Source of the DNA: Allomuricauda sp.
Lineage (GTDB): Bacteria > Bacteroidota > Bacteroidia > Flavobacteriales > Flavobacteriaceae
Length of the DNA: 64,000 bases
Direction: 5' to 3'
Assembly (NCBI GenBank): GCA_030148335.1
Contig: JASBTQ010000009.1
Span: forward strand, 1 to 64,000
Shown here: positions 18,682 to 26,536 of the stretch, one piece after another
Position numbering within the stretch: position 1 is the first letter of the stretch
How the letters are laid out: each line of letters starts with the position of its first letter
Made by a program: the position numbers and the translations under genes
Notes under the pieces: model-generated
What the model saw: the letters and a program-made list of their open reading frames with translations, nothing else
Told to the model about the DNA's origin: nothing
Database searches by the model: none

Positions 18682-19306
18682 TTTTTTTCTAGGGCCCTAC
18701 GAGGATCGCGAGCTTTCCCTCATCATTTTGGAGGCCACCGCTTTTTTCTTTGGAATAGCCAGCGTGGTCTATGCCAAGAGAGAGGACATCATAGTCTATC
18801 CCACGGGCTTGGTGGGCACGGCGATTACCACCTACATCTTTTTGGTGGACAGACTTTTTGGGGATATGATGTTGAATTTCTATTTCTCCATCATGAGCAT
18901 CTATGGCTGGTGGAACTGGTCCCGAAGAAAGGAGAACAGGGATCCCGTGGTGCACATTACGAGAACTAATACCAAGGAAAAATGGGTAGGTTTCGGGCTT
19001 TTTATGCTCACCATGCTTGTGACGTATGGGGTGTATAGGGTATTTGGAGCAGAAATAAAGACGAGCAATTATGTGGACATTCTTACCTCCGGGATTTTTT
19101 TCACGGCGATGTGGTATATGGCCAACAAAAAATTGGAAAGCTGGACCCTATGGATCATAGGGGATTTAATAACCGTACCTTTGTACGCATATAGGGGGTG
19201 GGGCATGTTCTCATTGCAATACCTCATCTTTACCATTTTGGCCATACAGGGATATCTCACATGGAAGAAAAACTTGGGCAGGAGCCTTCAAACCTCATCA
19301 AAGTAG
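18665..19306 (+). CDS. pnuC: PnuC-family vitamin transporter (thiamine or nicotinamide riboside)
   Basis: 213 residues and seven to eight membrane helices (EATAFFFGIASVVYA; LVGTAITTYIFLVDRLFG; MLNFYFSIMSIYGWWNWSRR; LWIIGDLITVPLYAYRG). PnuC proteins are facilitators whose substrate is trapped by a kinase. The start ATG 18665 lies inside the upstream YkoF-like gene. Association with a thiamine-binding protein and, 8 kb on, a TPP-riboswitch receptor favours thiamine (PnuT); the NadR-like kinase next door would equally fit nicotinamide riboside. Confidence 0.88.
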   Translation: MSPIFDFFLGPYEDRELSLIILEATAFFFGIASVVYAKREDIIVYPTGLVGTAITTYIFLVDRLFGDMMLNFYFSIMSIYGWWNWSRRKENRDPVVHITRTNTKEKWVGFGLFMLTMLVTYGVYRVFGAEIKTSNYVDILTSGIFFTAMWYMANKKLESWTLWIIGDLITVPLYAYRGWGMFSLQYLIFTILAIQGYLTWKKNLGRSLQTSSK

Positions 19307-19824
19307 TCCTTTTTGGACCCGAATCCACAGGAAAGACCACATTGGCCGAACAACTGGCCGAACACTACCACACCGAATGGGTGCCCGAATATGCCCGGGA
19401 ATACCTCCAGGAAAAATGGGACAGGGAACAAAAGACCTGTGAACCCAAAGATCTATTGCCCATTGCATATGGACAGATGCGCTTGGAAAACCAATTGTCC
19501 AAATCCGCCAACAAGGTCCTGATCTGCGATACCGACCTTTTGGAGACCAAGGTCTATTCCGAGACCTACTACACGGGAACTTGTGACCCCCTTTTAGAAG
19601 AATATGCGCTCAAGAACACCTATGACCTTTATTTGTTGACCTACATCGATACCCCTTGGGTGGCGGACGACCTGAGGGACAAACCGGATGAACGGGAACG
19701 AATGTTTTTACATTTCAAGGAAGCATTGGAAAAATATGATCGAAATTTTATTACCTTAAGAGGAGATAAGGCAACTCGGCTCTCAACGGCCATAGAACAC
19801 ATTGAAAAACTTCTCCAAACATGA
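19261..19824 (+). CDS. NadR-like AAA/P-loop nucleoside kinase
   Basis: 187 residues from ATG 19261, overlapping pnuC by 46 bp. Walker A is GPESTGKTT (residues 19-27). Further motifs VPEYAREYL and ICDTDLLETKVYSE resemble the ribosylnicotinamide kinase domain of NadR. The adenylyltransferase and repressor domains of NadR are absent. With pnuC it should phosphorylate the imported vitamin (nicotinamide riboside or thiamine). The stop overlaps the next start (ATGA). Confidence 0.85.
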   Translation: MEEKLGQEPSNLIKVVLFGPESTGKTTLAEQLAEHYHTEWVPEYAREYLQEKWDREQKTCEPKDLLPIAYGQMRLENQLSKSANKVLICDTDLLETKVYSETYYTGTCDPLLEEYALKNTYDLYLLTYIDTPWVADDLRDKPDERERMFLHFKEALEKYDRNFITLRGDKATRLSTAIEHIEKLLQT

Positions 19825-21359
19825 TAGCATTAAGTTCGAAAGACTTGGAACAATTGGATTCCAAAGGAATTTCAAAAGAAAAGGTCATCCGTCAGATCCA
19901 GACTTTTGCGGAGGGAATCCCCTTTGTGCAACTCAAAAAAGCAGCCGTAGTGGGCAACGGGATCTTGCGGTTTTCCGAAAAGGAACAAAAAGAACTTATC
20001 CAGTATTTTGAGGACCACAGGGGCAACCTCGATCTTTTGAAGTTTGTCCCCGCTTCGGGTGCCGCTTCGCGGATGTTCAAGGCCATGTTCAACTTTTTGG
20101 ATGCCTATGATCCATCCAAGGAATCGCTTTCAGCTTATATTGAACGGACCGGTGACGCCGATGTCAAAAAGTTTACCGAACAAATGCACAAGTTGCCCTT
20201 TCATAATCTGATCATGGGTCGAATCAAGGGCAGGGCGTCCAACAAAGATGGGGAAGCCTATCTTTTTGTAAAGGAAATGTTGGTGGAAGATGGATTGAAC
20301 TACGGATTCTACCCCAAAGGCTTGTTGCCCTTTCACCAATACAATTCCGGGAGTGCCACCCCATTTGAAGAACATTTAAAGGAAGCGGCCCTCTATGCGA
20401 AAACCGATGGGAAGGCCCACCTCCATTTTACGGTCTCGGAACAGCATGATGAAATGTTCAAGGACGAAGAGGCCAAAGTGGTCCCGAAAATATCGAAAAG
20501 CACCGATACCCGTTTTGAAATTTCATACTCCAATCAAAAGCCATCAACGGATACCATTGCGGTGGACATGGAGAACAGGCCCTTCAAAAACGGGGACGGG
20601 TCCATTCTGTTCAGACCAGGGGGACATGGCGCCCTCATCGAGAACCTTAACGATCAAGATGCGGACATCATTTTCATCAAAAATATCGACAATGTGGTGA
20701 TCGACAAGAATCTGGAGGAAGTGGCCAACAGCAAGAAAATGTTGGCAGGGGCACTCAAAAAAGTCCAAGATAAGGCATTTACTTATGCATCCCTTTTGGA
20801 TAAAGGAGATGTTCCCCTGGAAAAACTCGATGAAATAAAGACATTTTTAGAGAAGAACCTCAATGTTCGCATGCCCGGCGATTATGAGGAACTGGATGTG
20901 GACGAGCAGCAAGCGGTGTTGAAGGACAGGATAAACAGACCCATCCGGATATGCGGTATGGTAAAGAACGAAGGAGAGCCGGGGGGAGGGCCATTTTGGA
21001 TACAAGATTCCCAGGGGAACATTTCACTACAGATTATAGAATCCGCCCAAATAGATATCGATAATCCTGAACAGGCAGAAATCCTTAAAAACTCGACCCA
21101 TTTCAATCCTGTGGACCTCGTATGCGGGGTGCGAGATCACAAAGGAGAAAAGTATGACCTTTTGGATTTTGTGGACGAAAAGCAAGGCTTCATCACCGGC
21201 AAGACCATGGAAGGCAAAGAACTCAAGGCCTTGGAGCTTCCCGGACTTTGGAATGGCGGCATGGCATTCTGGAACACCATTTTTGTGGAAGTGCCGTTGG
21301 TGACCTTCAACCCGGTAAAGACCGTGAACGATCTTTTGAAGCCCACGCACCAGGCATAA
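19821..21359 (+). CDS. DUF4301 family protein
   Basis: 512 residues matching the DUF4301 family of Bacteroidota. Glycine-rich and conserved-looking stretches (VPASGAASRMFKAMFNFLDA; FRPGGHGALIENLNDQDADI; IFIKNIDNVV) give it the look of a nucleotidyltransferase or sugar-nucleotide enzyme: the last two fit an ExxN(L/I)ND..D..FIKNIDNV pattern. Function is not established. Start overlaps the NadR-like stop by four bases, so it is the last gene of the YkoF-PnuC-kinase operon. Confidence 0.85.
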   Translation: MIALSSKDLEQLDSKGISKEKVIRQIQTFAEGIPFVQLKKAAVVGNGILRFSEKEQKELIQYFEDHRGNLDLLKFVPASGAASRMFKAMFNFLDAYDPSKESLSAYIERTGDADVKKFTEQMHKLPFHNLIMGRIKGRASNKDGEAYLFVKEMLVEDGLNYGFYPKGLLPFHQYNSGSATPFEEHLKEAALYAKTDGKAHLHFTVSEQHDEMFKDEEAKVVPKISKSTDTRFEISYSNQKPSTDTIAVDMENRPFKNGDGSILFRPGGHGALIENLNDQDADIIFIKNIDNVVIDKNLEEVANSKKMLAGALKKVQDKAFTYASLLDKGDVPLEKLDEIKTFLEKNLNVRMPGDYEELDVDEQQAVLKDRINRPIRICGMVKNEGEPGGGPFWIQDSQGNISLQIIESAQIDIDNPEQAEILKNSTHFNPVDLVCGVRDHKGEKYDLLDFVDEKQGFITGKTMEGKELKALELPGLWNGGMAFWNTIFVEVPLVTFNPVKTVNDLLKPTHQA

Positions 21360-21380
21360 CTATCATAAAAACAGAATAAT

Positions 21381-21414
21381 AAATCCGCCATCAAAAAAGA
21401 GGCGGATTTTTTTA
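21381..21414 (+). terminator. Terminator of the pnuC operon
   Basis: AAATCCGCC (21381-21389) pairs with GGCGGATTT (21401-21409), followed by seven T in total. Confidence 0.9.
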
Positions 21415-21535
21415 TCCTTATGTGTGACCCCAATCGGAAAACGGTGTCCTAATAAGAGACCCGAAAGTGATTCATGTAAATAGGATGCTTTGTATATGAT
21501 AATCGAATTCAAATAATCCTTGCGGATTGTCTGGA

Positions 21536-21590
21536 TTTTAGGTTGGTTGATTTGGTTAGAGGGCCGTGCATTATGTACGGCTTTCTTTTC
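21536..21590 (+). other. Conserved T/G tract plus hairpin, copy 1
   Basis: TTTTAGGTTGGTTGATTTGG is followed by TTAGAGG and an 8-bp hairpin, GCCGTGCA/TGTACGGC (21563-21581, TTA loop, one G-T pair), then TTTCTTTTC. The same design recurs after the PepSY-like gene (22363-22417). It may be a terminator with a conserved upstream element, or the 3' end of a small RNA. No coding frame precedes it. Confidence 0.5.
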
Positions 21591-21593
21591 ACC

Positions 21594-21610
21594 TTGGCAT
21601 GGAAACTGTA
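21594..21610 (+). promoter_or_regulatory. Weak sigma-54-like promoter before the 41-aa ORF
   Basis: TTGGCATG-GAAA-CTGTA aligns with the sigma-54 consensus TTGGCACG-N4-TTGCA. The -24 GG is intact; the -12 GC reads GT. It lies 17 bases before the ATG of the small membrane ORF and near an NtrC-type regulator. Confidence 0.3.
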
Positions 21611-21627
21611 AATGTGAATGAAAAAAG

Positions 21628-21753
21628 ATGTTTTTAAAAATAGTACTGCTTCTCAACATGGTCTCTCTTGGGATTGCCATGTACATTTTATACGCTTATG
21701 TAAAGGATCGAAGAAAGAAAAATGAAGAAAAGAATCAGGATGATGCTATATAA
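21628..21753 (+). CDS. Putative 41-residue single-pass membrane peptide
   Basis: ATG-initiated 41-codon ORF. A hydrophobic helix (LKIVLLLNMVSLGIAMYILY) is followed by a strongly charged tail (VKDRRKKNEEKNQDDAI), a topology typical of small bacterial membrane proteins with the tail in the cytoplasm. A sigma-54-like element lies upstream and a strong UUCG hairpin downstream. Not recognised as a known family; translation is unproven. Confidence 0.45.
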   Translation: MFLKIVLLLNMVSLGIAMYILYAYVKDRRKKNEEKNQDDAI

Positions 21754-21830
21754 ACACTGACCATGTATTGTCCATTTCTGCCAATCTCGTTCATAGTCTT
21801 TTTCCTTGGGATTATGATTTTGGCATTATG

Positions 21831-21858
21831 GAAAGGCTGCTTCGGCAGCCTTTCTTGT
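21831..21858 (+). terminator. UUCG-loop terminator
   Basis: GAAAGGCTGC (21831-21840), TTCG loop, GCAGCCTTTC (21845-21854): a perfect 10-bp stem with a very stable tetraloop, but only a weak T-tract (TTGT). It probably ends the small-ORF transcript. Confidence 0.7.
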
Positions 21859-21978
21859 ATAAAATCTACACACCTTCTGGGTACCTCTACACAGTTTTAC
21901 CCATCTGTTCAAAAACGGCACAAAACATAAAACCCTACTAATCAATCAAATACAATTGATAAGGGAGCTCTTCTAAAC

Positions 21979-21995
21979 TTGGCACCAGTTTTTCA
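21979..21995 (+). promoter_or_regulatory. Sigma-54-like promoter before the PepSY-like gene
   Basis: TTGGCACC-AGTT-TTTCA against the consensus TTGGCACG-N4-TTGCA. The -24 box is nearly perfect; the -12 GC reads TC. It lies 42 bases before the ATG at 22038. A sigma-54 activator is encoded 144 bases after that gene. Confidence 0.45.
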
Positions 21996-22037
21996 TATAG
22001 ATAAGCAAGTTTAATTAATAACATAAAATCTTATACC

Positions 22038-22340
22038 ATGAAAAAATTAATTTTTGCAACCGCACTATCATTTGTAGGACTAACAGCAATCGCCAACGTG
22101 GAGCCCACAGAATTGAAAATGGATGAAACCACAGTTGTTGTAGCACAAGATTTTGAAGAAATCAGTGTTTCCGACCTTCCTGAGGCAGTATCCTCAGCCG
22201 TGGCAAAAGACTACCCCACTGCCAAGGTTGACAAAGCATACAAAAACGACCAGGACCAGTACAAATTGGATCTTTCCCTTGAAGACGGGACCACTGGAAC
22301 AGTGTATGCCGATGCTGAAGGGAACTGGATTGAAATGTAG
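22038..22340 (+). CDS. Small secreted PepSY-like protein
   Basis: 100 residues with a cleavable signal peptide (MKKLIFATALSFVGLTAIAN) and a mature domain reading DLPEAVSSAVAKDYPTAKVD, KAYKNDQDQYKLDLSLEDGT, then GTVYADAEGNWIEM. This resembles the PepSY-like fold abundant in Bacteroidota periplasms. No catalytic motif. Position next to an NtrC-type regulator and sensor kinase, with a sigma-54-like upstream sequence, suggests it is an output of that system. Confidence 0.8.
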   Translation: MKKLIFATALSFVGLTAIANVEPTELKMDETTVVVAQDFEEISVSDLPEAVSSAVAKDYPTAKVDKAYKNDQDQYKLDLSLEDGTTGTVYADAEGNWIEM

Positions 22341-22362
22341 ATCATAGTTTTCGAGACCACAC

Positions 22363-22417
22363 GTTAGGTTAGTTGGTTTGGTTAGTGAGGGGCTGCGAGA
22401 GCGGCCCCTTCTTTTTT
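22363..22417 (+). terminator. Terminator with conserved T/G tract, copy 2
   Basis: GTTAGGTTAGTTGGTTTGG precedes a hairpin GGGGCTGC-GAGA-GCGGCCCC (22389-22408; GNRA tetraloop, one G-T pair) and TTCTTTTTT. It terminates the PepSY-like gene. The upstream tract matches copy 1 at 21536. Confidence 0.88.
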
Positions 22418-22483
22418 GTGATAATTTTATGGGTTCGCCACAATGCCAAAAAGTATGGGTATTGTATCTTAGATGACTGAGAT

Positions 22484-23824
22484 ATGCCCAAAATCTTGAT
22501 CATTGAGGACGACACGGCTTTTTGTCAAATGCTGCAAAAGTTTTTGACCAAGCATGGTTTTGCCGTCTCCACAAGCTATTCCATCAAGGAGGCGGAAGAA
22601 CAGCTCAACACTTCCATTTTTGATATCATTTTATCGGATGTAAGACTTCCTAAAGGGAACGGGGTCACGTTGCTCCCCCAGGTCAAAAAGGAATCGCCTG
22701 CCACCCAGGTCATATTGATGACGGGCTACGCAGAGGTAAAAACTGCGGTCAATGCCATGAAAAAAGGCGCTTTCGATTATATTTCAAAACCCTTTACCCC
22801 TGAGGAAATCCTATCGGTCATCAATAATGCACTGAATGTGGCCACAACCACCGAAGCAGGGCCCAAAACACCGAAACCTCGTCCCAAGGCTTCCGGACAG
22901 GGCAATTTCTTGATGGGAGAGAGTGAAAGATCAAAAAAATTACAACAATACATCGAGTTGGTGGCACCTACCAATATGTCGGTCCTTTTGACCGGGGAAA
23001 GTGGTACGGGAAAGGAGGTCACGGCCAATGCCATCCACAACGCCAGCAAAAGAAAGGGCCACAGTTTTGTGGCCGTGGACTGTGGGGCCATTCCGAAGGA
23101 GATAGCCACCAGCGAATTTTTTGGCCACGTTAAGGGAAGTTTCACAGGAGCAATCGAGGACAAAAAAGGACATTTTGAAGCCGCCAATGGTGGAACCCTC
23201 TTCTTGGACGAAGTAGGAAACCTGTCCTATGAACACCAAGTGCAGTTGCTCAGGGCCATTCAGGAACGGAAGATAAAAAGGGTGGGGAGCACCAAAGAGA
23301 TCCATTTGGATATTCGCATCATTGCCGCTACCAACGAAAACCTGCTGGAAGCCGTTGAAGAAGGCAGTTTTAGGGAAGATCTGTACCATCGGTTGAACGA
23401 GTTCTCCATAGAGGTCCCCCCATTGCGGGAGCGAAAAGAGGATATCCTGTTGTTTGCGAATTATTTTTTGGACAGGGCCAATGCGGAATTGGAAAAAGAG
23501 GTGCTGGAATTTTCCGAAGAGACCCAGCAAATATTGATGGATTATCCATGGCCGGGAAATCTTAGGGAGATGAAGAACATGATCAAGCGGGCGGTGCTGT
23601 TCACCAATGGGGACACTGTTTTGGCCAGTTCCCTTGCCGATGAGGTCGTGCATGCTCTACAAACAGAAAACGCTCCGGTCTTTTCCAGGGCCGAATATGA
23701 AAAAGAAAGGATCCTGACCGCCTTGAAACAAACCAACTTCAACAAGAGCAAAGCGGCAAAACTGCTTCAGATAACCCGGAAGACACTATACAACAAGATC
23801 AATCAATATCAGTTGGAAGTTTGA
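22484..23824 (+). CDS. NtrC-type sigma-54-dependent response regulator
   Basis: 446 residues: receiver domain with phospho-acceptor D52 (ILSDVRLPKGNG), AAA+ domain with Walker A GESGTGKE (about 167-174), the sigma-54 contact loop as GSFTGA (about 219-224; Ser replaces the usual Ala), Walker B GGTLFLDEVGNL, and a C-terminal Fis-type HTH (FNKSKAAKLLQITRKTLYNK). It activates promoters recognised by RpoN, consistent with the -24/-12-like elements just upstream. Converges with and overlaps the hybrid kinase by 26 bp, its likely cognate partner. Confidence 0.95.
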   Translation: MPKILIIEDDTAFCQMLQKFLTKHGFAVSTSYSIKEAEEQLNTSIFDIILSDVRLPKGNGVTLLPQVKKESPATQVILMTGYAEVKTAVNAMKKGAFDYISKPFTPEEILSVINNALNVATTTEAGPKTPKPRPKASGQGNFLMGESERSKKLQQYIELVAPTNMSVLLTGESGTGKEVTANAIHNASKRKGHSFVAVDCGAIPKEIATSEFFGHVKGSFTGAIEDKKGHFEAANGGTLFLDEVGNLSYEHQVQLLRAIQERKIKRVGSTKEIHLDIRIIAATNENLLEAVEEGSFREDLYHRLNEFSIEVPPLRERKEDILLFANYFLDRANAELEKEVLEFSEETQQILMDYPWPGNLREMKNMIKRAVLFTNGDTVLASSLADEVVHALQTENAPVFSRAEYEKERILTALKQTNFNKSKAAKLLQITRKTLYNKINQYQLEV

Positions 23825-26255
23825 ACAGATAGTCCTTGATGGCATAATCCAGTTGATGGGACACTTTTTGAAGTTGCTTCAACAGTTCCAACACCTTTTT
23901 TCCTTCTAGATCATCGGAAAAATGTTCCAATTTTTCCAATAGGGGAATGGCCCTATGGACTTCCAACTGCCTGAACATGGGCAACATTTTATGCGAGATG
24001 GCACGGATCTCTGAAAAATCATGGCTGCCGATATGTGAAAAGAGCAGTTCCGTGTTCTTTTCTGTGTTTTCCAAAAACACTTCCAGCACTTCCTGAACAG
24101 AATTGGGACTGTCCAAAAAAGGCAATATGTTCTTGATGCTGAAATGTGGTGATTGTGGATCAGGGATGCGAAGTGAAGTTCCGGTATTCCCATTGGATGG
24201 GGAAGAGTGGCCTGTGGTGGCCAAGACATCCAACAGGGAAGTATTGGAAAAAGGTTTTTGTAGCACATCAGTGAACCCAGCATCGGTATAGACCGACTTG
24301 TCCGTGATTTTTTGCCCCGTCATGGCTATCACAGGATTTTCATAGCCCATGCCTCTTAGCTTCTCCAAAACGGTAAAACCATCGGTTCCTGGCATCTGGA
24401 TATCGGTCAGTACTACATCATATAAAAGATTGCTCTCTTTTTCCAGCTCTTTGAAATTGGAAAAGGCAACTATTTGAATATCATTGATTTGACAAATGTC
24501 TTCCAGAAGTTTGAGCATGGTCACATCATCATCTATGGCACATAGGCGCAATGTTCCGTTTGGTAGGACGGGTTGTGTATTATCTGCCTGAACAGGCATT
24601 TCGCCAAATTCCACTGGAAAGCTCACTATAAATGTACTTCCTTTGTTTTCAGTGCTTTCCATTTGAATTGTCCCGCCCAAGAGCTCGGTCAATTTTTTGG
24701 AGATGGTCAGTCCAAGGCCATATCCCCCATACTTTTTTTCGGTGGATTCGTTGGCTTGGGCAAATTCTTGAAATATGAGCTGCTGTTTTTCAGGTTTTAT
24801 GCCGATGCCGGTATCCTCCACTTCGATCTTGACCCAAGGCTTGCCTGCTTTTTCCTCCAGGATGGCAGTGATCATCACATGTCCTTTTTGGGTAAATTTT
24901 AAGGCGTTGCCCGCCAAGTTTGTCAAAATCTGCCGTATGCGGAAAGGGTCGCTGACAATGGGCTTTTCCAGCCTCTCATCGATTTCCGATCGAAGCTCCA
25001 CATCTTTTTTCGAGCTCACTTCCCCAAAGTGCACCAACGTTTCACGGACAAGACTGGGTAACAGGAAGGGCACACGATCGAGATGCATTCGGCCAGCTTC
25101 CAATTTTGAATAGTCCAAAAGGTCGTTCACCAGGTTTTCCACATATCCCGAAGCTGATTTAACGTTTTTCAGATAGCCCAATTGCTTGCCACTCAATCCA
25201 CTGTGTTCCATCAGCTCGGAATAACCGCTTATGGTGTTCAAAGGAGTTCTCAGATCATGGCTTACCGTGGAAATCAGTTGCTCCCTGCTCTTCAGAAGAA
25301 ATTCGGAATATTTTTTCTCTTCCTCCAGTTGCTCCCTGTAGCGTTGCACCTTCCAATAATCCTTGGAAATCATGAAGGTGAAGAAAATGACGATCAATAG
25401 CCCCAAAAATATCGCACCCCCTGCCAAACGGCTGGTCCTTTGAAGTGCCAATCTTTGATTGGCATTGTCCAGTTGTGTCTTTTGGGCCATCTCACGTTCA
25501 AATCCGGCAATAATGCTCCGCATCTTTTGGGAAAGTTCAAGGTCCGTCCTATAGATCTGGAGTTCTTTTTGGATCAGGGAACGCTCGTTGGCCGCAGCTT
25601 CGGTTATGGCTTTGTTCAAAATGGATCGGGACACCTGTAGTATGGAATCGATGTTGTTTGCATCCACATTGCTATTGGTGCTTGGAATATTCTTGTTGAG
25701 AAGGGCCACATATTCCCGGATGGATTTTTGGGTCGATGGGGGCAATTGCTGAAAATTGGGGACAAAGCTTTCAGGGGTGATCCGCCCCATCTCCACCTCC
25801 ATTCGGTGGAAAGCTTCCAACACAGCATCGAAAGAAGTACTGTTCTCGTTCTCCAGCATTAATTTCTGCAGCTCCGCACTGTTGAACACCTTCTGCTGTA
25901 GAAGCCCCTGAACACTGTCCAGTTGGGAAATCAGGTAATTGGGATTGTTTTTGACAAGCGGTTTAAGGGAATCGATAATGGTGTTGATGGAATCCACTTT
26001 GATCGCATAGGCTTTCAGATCATTCGGTTTTTTGGTCTTGAGCGCCAATTTGGAGAGGTTTTCCGCTTCGTACAGGTTGGAGAGCAATCTGTTGGTATGT
26101 AACAATTTGGCACTATCGCCCTCGCTGTTTTTGGCAGAAACGTAGGTCTTGAACTCATTATAGATAAAAAATGCGGCAAGCACGGCCAAAATGCCAAGGG
26201 CCACGTAACTGGAAATGATCTTGAATGTAAACCTCTTTTTAGATCTAGGGTACAT
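23799..26255 (-). CDS. Hybrid sensor histidine kinase with receiver and HPt domains
   Basis: 818 residues. Two membrane helices (about 12-33 and 278-298) enclose a mostly helical extracytoplasmic sensor. HisKA has H333 (STVSHDLRTPLN), HATPase has DTGIGIKPEKQ and GGYGLGLTISKKL, receiver has D618 (VLTDIQMPGTDG), and HPt has H755 (IRAISHKMLPMF). It is a complete four-step phosphorelay. Its 3' end overlaps the NtrC-type regulator tail to tail, and HPt-to-D52 transfer is the natural inference. Signal unknown. Confidence 0.94.
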   Translation of the reverse strand: MYPRSKKRFTFKIISSYVALGILAVLAAFFIYNEFKTYVSAKNSEGDSAKLLHTNRLLSNLYEAENLSKLALKTKKPNDLKAYAIKVDSINTIIDSLKPLVKNNPNYLISQLDSVQGLLQQKVFNSAELQKLMLENENSTSFDAVLEAFHRMEVEMGRITPESFVPNFQQLPPSTQKSIREYVALLNKNIPSTNSNVDANNIDSILQVSRSILNKAITEAAANERSLIQKELQIYRTDLELSQKMRSIIAGFEREMAQKTQLDNANQRLALQRTSRLAGGAIFLGLLIVIFFTFMISKDYWKVQRYREQLEEEKKYSEFLLKSREQLISTVSHDLRTPLNTISGYSELMEHSGLSGKQLGYLKNVKSASGYVENLVNDLLDYSKLEAGRMHLDRVPFLLPSLVRETLVHFGEVSSKKDVELRSEIDERLEKPIVSDPFRIRQILTNLAGNALKFTQKGHVMITAILEEKAGKPWVKIEVEDTGIGIKPEKQQLIFQEFAQANESTEKKYGGYGLGLTISKKLTELLGGTIQMESTENKGSTFIVSFPVEFGEMPVQADNTQPVLPNGTLRLCAIDDDVTMLKLLEDICQINDIQIVAFSNFKELEKESNLLYDVVLTDIQMPGTDGFTVLEKLRGMGYENPVIAMTGQKITDKSVYTDAGFTDVLQKPFSNTSLLDVLATTGHSSPSNGNTGTSLRIPDPQSPHFSIKNILPFLDSPNSVQEVLEVFLENTEKNTELLFSHIGSHDFSEIRAISHKMLPMFRQLEVHRAIPLLEKLEHFSDDLEGKKVLELLKQLQKVSHQLDYAIKDYLFKLPTDID

Positions 26256-26346
26256 ATCTCTATATACGCTAGAACATAAGGGCCACGGTTGTTAGAAAAA
26301 GTTAAATTTTCCTGATGGATTTCTATGAAAAGTGATGCCCACCCCC

Positions 26347-26354
26347 TACATTTG
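26347..26354 (+). promoter_or_regulatory. Promoter -7 element for the TPP-riboswitch transcript
   Basis: TACATTTG matches TAnnTTTG and ends about 9-12 bases before the riboswitch core, so the aptamer would lie at the extreme 5' end of the RNA. Confidence 0.6.
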
Positions 26355-26362
26355 CCCTATCT

Positions 26363-26441
26363 CAAAGGGGTGCTTTTGCAAAAAGGCTGAGATTATACCC
26401 AATGAACCTGGGCGGGTAATGCCGCCAAGGGATTGCGCAAG
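26363..26441 (+). ncRNA. TPP (THI-box) riboswitch
   Basis: The conserved TPP aptamer is clear: GGGGTGC (26367-26373), a small P3 hairpin, AGGCTGAGA with TATACCC (26384-26400), GAACCTG, the P4/P5 stem GGCGGGTAATGCCGCC and AAGGGA. The aptamer controls the TonB receptor whose ATG is about 90 bases further on. No clear Rho-independent terminator follows, so control may be translational. Confidence 0.95.
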
Positions 26442-26500
26442 GCGCATCTTGGAATTTCTATGTTTCTATTGAAACAAAAATCAATTTATCAACAAGAATA

Positions 26501-26536
26501 ATGACCCCTTTTATTCGTAACATTTTTTACGAATGA
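26501..26536 (+). CDS. Possible 11-codon leader peptide coupled to the TonB receptor
   Basis: ATG at 26501 encodes MTPFIRNIFYE and its TGA overlaps the receptor start codon (ATGA at 26533-26536). An 8-bp inverted repeat, ATTCGTAA (26513-26520) and TTACGAAT (26527-26534), covers the second half of the mini-ORF and the receptor start. Translation of the leader would open this hairpin. Could equally be chance. Confidence 0.35.
   Translation: MTPFIRNIFYE

Larger units (their letters stand above)
21360..22037. other. Hairpin-rich intergenic block between DUF4301 and the PepSY-like gene
   Basis: 678 bases without a long gene. It contains four hairpin or promoter-like elements listed separately (21381, 21563, 21831 and 21979), one 41-codon membrane ORF (21628-21753), and a conserved T/G-rich stretch at 21536-21560 that recurs at 22363-22386. 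I see no RNA gene of known family. Confidence 0.6.

Noticed and set aside
21763-21930. 55-codon ORF downstream of the 41-aa ORF
   Set aside because: Its first half looks hydrophobic, but the frame runs straight through the UUCG terminator hairpin; coding is unlikely.
22484-23824. GSFTGA as a defective sigma-54 contact loop
   Set aside because: The key Phe, Thr and Gly are kept and Ser for Ala is conservative; not enough to call the activator inactive.
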